Below, one piece after another: positions 13,874 through 16,122 of a DNA stretch of 16,122 nucleotides (positions are counted from its first letter, which is position 1; the number at the start of each line of letters is the position of its first letter). The DNA is taken from contig JAEXRP010000053.1 of NCBI GenBank assembly GCA_023440705.1, forward strand, positions 1-16,122, read 5' to 3'. The notes under the pieces are model-generated. The model was given only the letters and a program-made list of their open reading frames with translations. It made no database searches and had not been told where the DNA came from. The position numbers and the translations under genes are program-made. The stretch is from Soonwooa sp023440705 (lineage in GTDB: Bacteria > Bacteroidota > Bacteroidia > Flavobacteriales > Weeksellaceae).

Positions 13874-13990
13874 CTTAGGAGCCGGGAACCTGCTTTCCAC
13901 TATATCTTTTGTGTTGTCGCTCGGACGGCTCCGCTGCGCTCCGCCGCCTCACGCCAACCCAAAAGGATGCCGTGTCAATCAGGGCTAGGG
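13874..13990. repeat. GC-rich dispersed-repeat-like element (type A) between tyrS and trpA
   Basis: A 117-bp block much richer in GC than its surroundings. Its layout is an outer arm with ATATCTTTTG, a GC-rich core (GGCTCCGCTGCGCTCCGCCG, 13927-13946), and a returning arm AAAAGGAT-GCCG at 13961-13972 followed by TCAATCAGGGCTAGGG. ATATCTTTTGTGTTG and CAACCCAAAAGGAT are imperfect reverse complements, so the block can fold. It has no coding character. I recall similar blocks scattered between genes in Flavobacterium and Chryseobacterium genomes, so a dispersed repeat family is likely; copy number cannot be judged from one window. Around it, 13832-13873 and 13991-14044 hold nothing I can name. Confidence 0.5.
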
Positions 13991-14044
13991 GATTTGTTGT
14001 TCTATTATAACATCGGTTCAAGATAAGATATTTTCTCTACCAAG

Positions 14045-14112
14045 GCGTCGGTTCGAGTAGCGCAGCGTATCGAGAACTATTTTGACTAAAGTTCTCGATA
14101 CGATTTTTTTTT
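14045..14112 (+). repeat. Hairpin repeat with terminator form between trpA and tyrS
   Basis: CGTATCGAGAACT (14066-14078) and AGTTCTCGATACG (14090-14102) form a perfect 13-bp stem with an 11-nt loop, followed on the plus strand by a run of nine T. The preceding CGTCGGTTCGAGTAGCGCAG carries a second, imperfect arm (GTTCGAGTA against TATCGAGAAC). It looks like an intrinsic terminator on the plus strand, although both flanking genes are transcribed on minus. The TTCGAGTA/TATCGAGAAC combination recalls a dispersed intergenic repeat of Flavobacteriia. It is the nearest hairpin that could end the trp operon transcript, but in that direction the U-run precedes rather than follows the stem. Confidence 0.5.
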
Positions 14113-14145
14113 AAATCTATTCTAACTGTAGTTATTTTTCTAATC

Positions 14146-14886
14146 TTAAACTTCGGTTAGGATTGATTTCACAAAGTTGGAAGCTTCTGACTTCCAGTTT
14201 TTATTTTCGAGGAGGATTTTCACAAAAGCAGTTCCTATGATGCCTCCTTGCAATTTTTCCGTCACCGATTCAAAATCCTGTTTGTTTTTAATTCCGAATC
14301 CTACATATACAGGATTTTTAAGATTGAGCGAAGCAAGGCGACTCAGATAATCATCATTCTTCAAAGTTGCGTTGGCGTTTCCCGTTGTCGAAGACGAACT
14401 TACGGCGTACAAAAATCCAGAACTCAACGAATCCAAATATTTGATGCGCTCTTCCGAAGTTTCGGGTGTCACCAAAAAACTAAAATTAATATCATATTTT
14501 TTTAAGATCTCGCCGTATTGTTTCTCAAATTCGAAAGCTGGCAAATCCGGAATTATCAAGCCCGAAACGCCAACTTCCTGACATTTTTTACAAAAATTCT
14601 CAAAACCAAATTGCAAAACGGGATTAATGTAACCCATCAAAACTTTTGGAATCGTGACAGAATCTTTTATTTCTAAAAGTTGTGTGAACAATTTTGCGAT
14701 GGTCATTCCGTTTTTTAAAGCCAAAATGTGGGCATCTTGGATAACCGGTCCATCAGCAACAGGATCGGAATACGGAATACCGATTTCCATCATATCTGCT
14801 CCAGAATCTTGGATAAGTTGAGCGACTTTCCCTGTATCTTCAAGATTAGGAACGCCTGCTGTAAAGTATATGTTTAATTTTTTCAT
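14146..14886 (-). CDS. trpA: Tryptophan synthase alpha chain
   Basis: A 246-aa TIM-barrel enzyme that cleaves indole-3-glycerol phosphate to indole and glyceraldehyde-3-phosphate, passing indole to TrpB. Catalytic residues are present in MEIGIPYSDPVADGP: Glu34 (Salmonella Glu49) and Asp45 (Asp60). The phosphate-binding end appears as YVGFGI and GGIIGTAFVK. It is about 20 residues shorter than the E. coli protein, largely at the N-terminus. Its ATG shares one base with the stop codon of the upstream DoxX-like gene (TAATG), implying translational coupling. It is the last gene of the trp operon seen here; no orthodox terminator follows on its strand. Confidence 0.96.
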   Translation of the reverse strand: MKKLNIYFTAGVPNLEDTGKVAQLIQDSGADMMEIGIPYSDPVADGPVIQDAHILALKNGMTIAKLFTQLLEIKDSVTIPKVLMGYINPVLQFGFENFCKKCQEVGVSGLIIPDLPAFEFEKQYGEILKKYDINFSFLVTPETSEERIKYLDSLSSGFLYAVSSSSTTGNANATLKNDDYLSRLASLNLKNPVYVGFGIKNKQDFESVTEKLQGGIIGTAFVKILLENKNWKSEASNFVKSILTEV

Positions 14887-15455
14887 TATAAAATAAATGT
14901 TAATAGTTGATTAATTGCGTACATAATGACTTCATAACTTAGTGCGACAACGACCGCAACAGGAATATAAATCCATCTAAATTTGAAAGTGAATCTGCCT
15001 TCCAAGGCTATGTAAGCTTTAAAAATTTTGTGTCTATGTCTATAAAAAACAAATAAAATAACCAATTGATAAAAAATAGCATTGGCTAAAGCGCCTTGGA
15101 GAACTCCGAAAAAGTAATCTTGCAAAATAATGTTTGTCAAAATAGTTGTCAACACCAAGCCTCCAACTAGTCGTGTTCTTGGGATTACTAAAAGAAGCGC
15201 ACCCAAAATTTCGAAGAAGCCAATTATTATAACATAAGGTTTTGAATAAGAATAGAACGCCCACATCAACGCCATAGGATTTAGTTTATTAACTGGTTTT
15301 GTATAACTAGAAATGTCTCCAAATTGTAAAGGTTTTCCAATGCCGTAACCAATCATGTAAATCGCTACAATAATTACAGAAATCCATTCGAAGATGTTGA
15401 GTATTTCTTCTTTTGTTATTTTGAGTTGCTTCATTTTTTGATAGGATTTTTCCAT
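14886..15455 (-). CDS. DoxX-like membrane protein inside the trp operon
   Basis: A 189-aa integral membrane protein with hydrophobic segments at about residues 22-40, 74-92, 97-112, 122-138 and 160-180. The region GFFEILGALLLVIPRTRLVGG and the following LTNIILQDYFFG fits the DoxX/DoxD-like family, in which a Glu in the second helix and an I/L-PRTR turn are typical. Family members have been linked to quinone or thiol redox chemistry, but no function is assigned here. It lies between trpB and trpA, 195 nt after trpB, and overlaps the trpA start by one base. The start at 15455 (MEKSYQKMKQ) is used; ATG at 15434 (MKQLKITKEE) is possible. Whether it serves tryptophan metabolism or merely occupies the operon cannot be read from sequence. 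Confidence 0.75.
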   Translation of the reverse strand: MEKSYQKMKQLKITKEEILNIFEWISVIIVAIYMIGYGIGKPLQFGDISSYTKPVNKLNPMALMWAFYSYSKPYVIIIGFFEILGALLLVIPRTRLVGGLVLTTILTNIILQDYFFGVLQGALANAIFYQLVILFVFYRHRHKIFKAYIALEGRFTFKFRWIYIPVAVVVALSYEVIMYAINQLLTFIL

Positions 15456-15470
15456 ATTTAATTTCTATCC

Positions 15471-15507
15471 ATGATAATACATTTTTCTAATATCGGATAA
15501 TTATCAT
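15471..15507. repeat. 8-bp inverted repeat ahead of the DoxX-like gene
   Basis: ATGATAAT (15471-15478) and ATTATCAT (15500-15507) are exact reverse complements with a 21-nt spacer. The right arm also forms part of the palindrome GATAATTATC (15496-15505). It lies 16 nt upstream of the DoxX-like start within the trp transcript; an AU-rich hairpin or protein site is possible. Confidence 0.35.
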
Positions 15508-15532
15508 TTCCTTTTCTTCTGTTAACGACTCT

Positions 15533-15650
15533 GCGACCCGACTTGAGCGGAAATCCTTTTTTGTAAGGTTTCAGGTGCTGGAAAAAAGATTGACTTCGTC
15601 GAACCACTCCGTTAGGTTTGAGAGCGGAAGGCGGAAAAGTCGCCCAAAAA
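15533..15650 (-). repeat. Dispersed-repeat-like element (type B) directly after trpB
   Basis: A 118-bp non-coding block begins at the base after the trpB stop (minus-strand TTTTTGGGCGAC). It has short terminal inverted repeats (GCGAC 15533-15537, GTCGC 15639-15643), two direct copies of GAGCGGAA on the plus strand (15545-15552, 15622-15629), and facing arms AATCTTTTTTCC and AAAAAAGGATTTCCGC on the minus strand. The last arm resembles AAAAGGATGCCG of the type A element near tyrS. I recall such TTGGGCG...AAAAGGATTTCCGCT...GGG-CGC blocks after stop codons in many Flavobacteriia. It splits trpB from the next gene of the operon. Confidence 0.5.
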
Positions 15651-16122
15651 TTAATCATCCAAATGTTTAAGGTAAGTTTCCATGTCTTTATCGCCGCGCC
15701 CCGACAAACAAATCACGACTACATCGTCTTTTTCGAACTTTTTCTTGTCCAAAACCGCCAACGCATGGGCACTTTCGAGCGCTGGAATAATGCCGTCGAG
15801 CTTGGTCAAATCGAAAGCTGATTTCAGAGCTTCATCATCGTTGATGCTGAAAAATTCTGCACGTTTTTCTTTGAAAAGATTGGCGTGCATTGGTCCAATT
15901 CCGGGATAATCCAAACCCGCTGAAATCGAGTGAGGCTCGATTACTTGGCCATCTTCAGTCTGCATCACCAAACTTTGGCTGCCGTGCAAAACACCCAAAG
16001 TCCCAAGAAAAGTGGTCGCCGCCGACTTACCAGAATCTACGCCCAAACCGCCAGCTTCGGCTGCGATAATTTTGACTTTGGGTTCGTTTACAAAATGATA
16101 AAAAGTGCCTGCTGCATTGCTT
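15651..16122 (-). CDS. trpB: Tryptophan synthase beta chain, C-terminal part (5' end outside window)
   Basis: The frame is open through the right edge; about 157 codons of a roughly 400-aa protein are seen, so the apparent start at 16046 is internal. TrpB condenses indole with serine to tryptophan using PLP. The visible segment starts at SNAAGTFYHF, the end of the PLP phosphate-binding GGGSNA loop, and continues with EAGGLGVDSGKSAA, HGSQSLVMQTEDGQV, SAGLDYPGIGP and, near the C-terminus, VICLSGRGDKDM, whose serine contacts the PLP ring in known structures. The segment is intact and collinear with the family. It is upstream of the DoxX-like gene and trpA on the same strand; earlier trp genes presumably lie beyond the edge. 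Confidence 0.96.
   Translation of the reverse strand, partial: SNAAGTFYHFVNEPKVKIIAAEAGGLGVDSGKSAATTFLGTLGVLHGSQSLVMQTEDGQVIEPHSISAGLDYPGIGPMHANLFKEKRAEFFSINDDEALKSAFDLTKLDGIIPALESAHALAVLDKKKFEKDDVVVICLSGRGDKDMETYLKHLDD

Noticed and set aside
14045..14075. tRNA T-arm-like GGTTCGAGT (and GGTTCAAGA at 14013-14021)
   Set aside because: The flanking bases do not form the 5-bp T stem, and no acceptor, D or anticodon arm can be built around either.
13805..14145. A possible small gene, or a T-box/attenuator, in the long tyrS-trpA spacer
   Set aside because: No frame with coding character is present. tyrS has its own -7 box only 19 nt before its ATG, so the GC-rich block lies outside its leader and cannot be a T-box.
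15458..15658. A 66-codon minus-strand open frame overlapping the end of trpB
   Set aside because: It lies almost wholly in the type B repeat, its first codons overlap trpB in another frame, and the translation is basic, low in hydrophobic periodicity and without family features. I treat it as repeat sequence.
1..16122. CRISPR arrays, insertion sequences, prophage genes, toxin-antitoxin or defence islands
   Set aside because: No regularly spaced repeats, transposase, integrase, phage structural or defence-type proteins were seen; almost all the sequence is accounted for by housekeeping and envelope genes.

Overview
The window reads as ordinary core chromosome from a low-GC Bacteroidota of class Flavobacteriia, most likely the Chryseobacterium/Weeksellaceae group. 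The evidence is the protein families and their closeness in style to that group, the absence of strong Shine-Dalgarno sequences, several exact copies of the Bacteroidota promoter -7 box TAnnTTTG, a TonB-dependent receptor, a lipoprotein peptidase, and GC-rich intergenic repeats of a flavobacterial type. The genus assignment is inference; there is no rRNA gene in view.

Layout. 2-985 (+) is the C-terminal part of a TonB-dependent outer-membrane receptor, closed by a terminator. 1051-2793 (+) is a tight pair: a CvfB/YitL-type S1 RNA-binding protein and a TIGR01777 SDR-like protein. A small YjdI-type Fe-S protein follows and meets an M24B Xaa-Pro aminopeptidase tail to tail over a symmetric terminator. 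The aminopeptidase is divergent from a DtxR/MntR-family metalloregulator whose promoter contains a convincing DtxR-type box. Next comes a truncated-architecture DUF2207 membrane protein. On the minus strand lie grpE-dnaJ (the DnaJ keeps only half of the usual zinc-binding cysteines) and, upstream, an S41 lipoprotein peptidase. That peptidase is divergent from an exported GIN-domain (DUF2807) protein. Then, all on minus, come a small alpha/beta-hydrolase, a DUF3592-like membrane protein and tyrS. A gene-free stretch of about 340 bp (13805-14145) with two repeat-type elements separates tyrS from the end of the trp operon: trpB (partial, entering from the right edge), a DoxX-like membrane protein, and trpA.

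How genes work together. GrpE (nucleotide exchange) and DnaJ (J-domain co-chaperone) serve DnaK, which is not in the window. TrpA and TrpB form tryptophan synthase; a DoxX-like membrane protein sits between them and its stop codon overlaps the trpA start. The remaining genes are single-gene or two-gene units separated by clear hairpin terminators.

I do not see a defence system, prophage, integron, insertion sequence, CRISPR array or biosynthetic island. The points most worth a second look are regulatory or structural: the DtxR-like box and near-leaderless promoter of the metalloregulator, the one-zinc-centre DnaJ, the palindrome in the grpE promoter, the DoxX protein inside the trp operon, and two related dispersed repeats flanking the trpA end of that operon.
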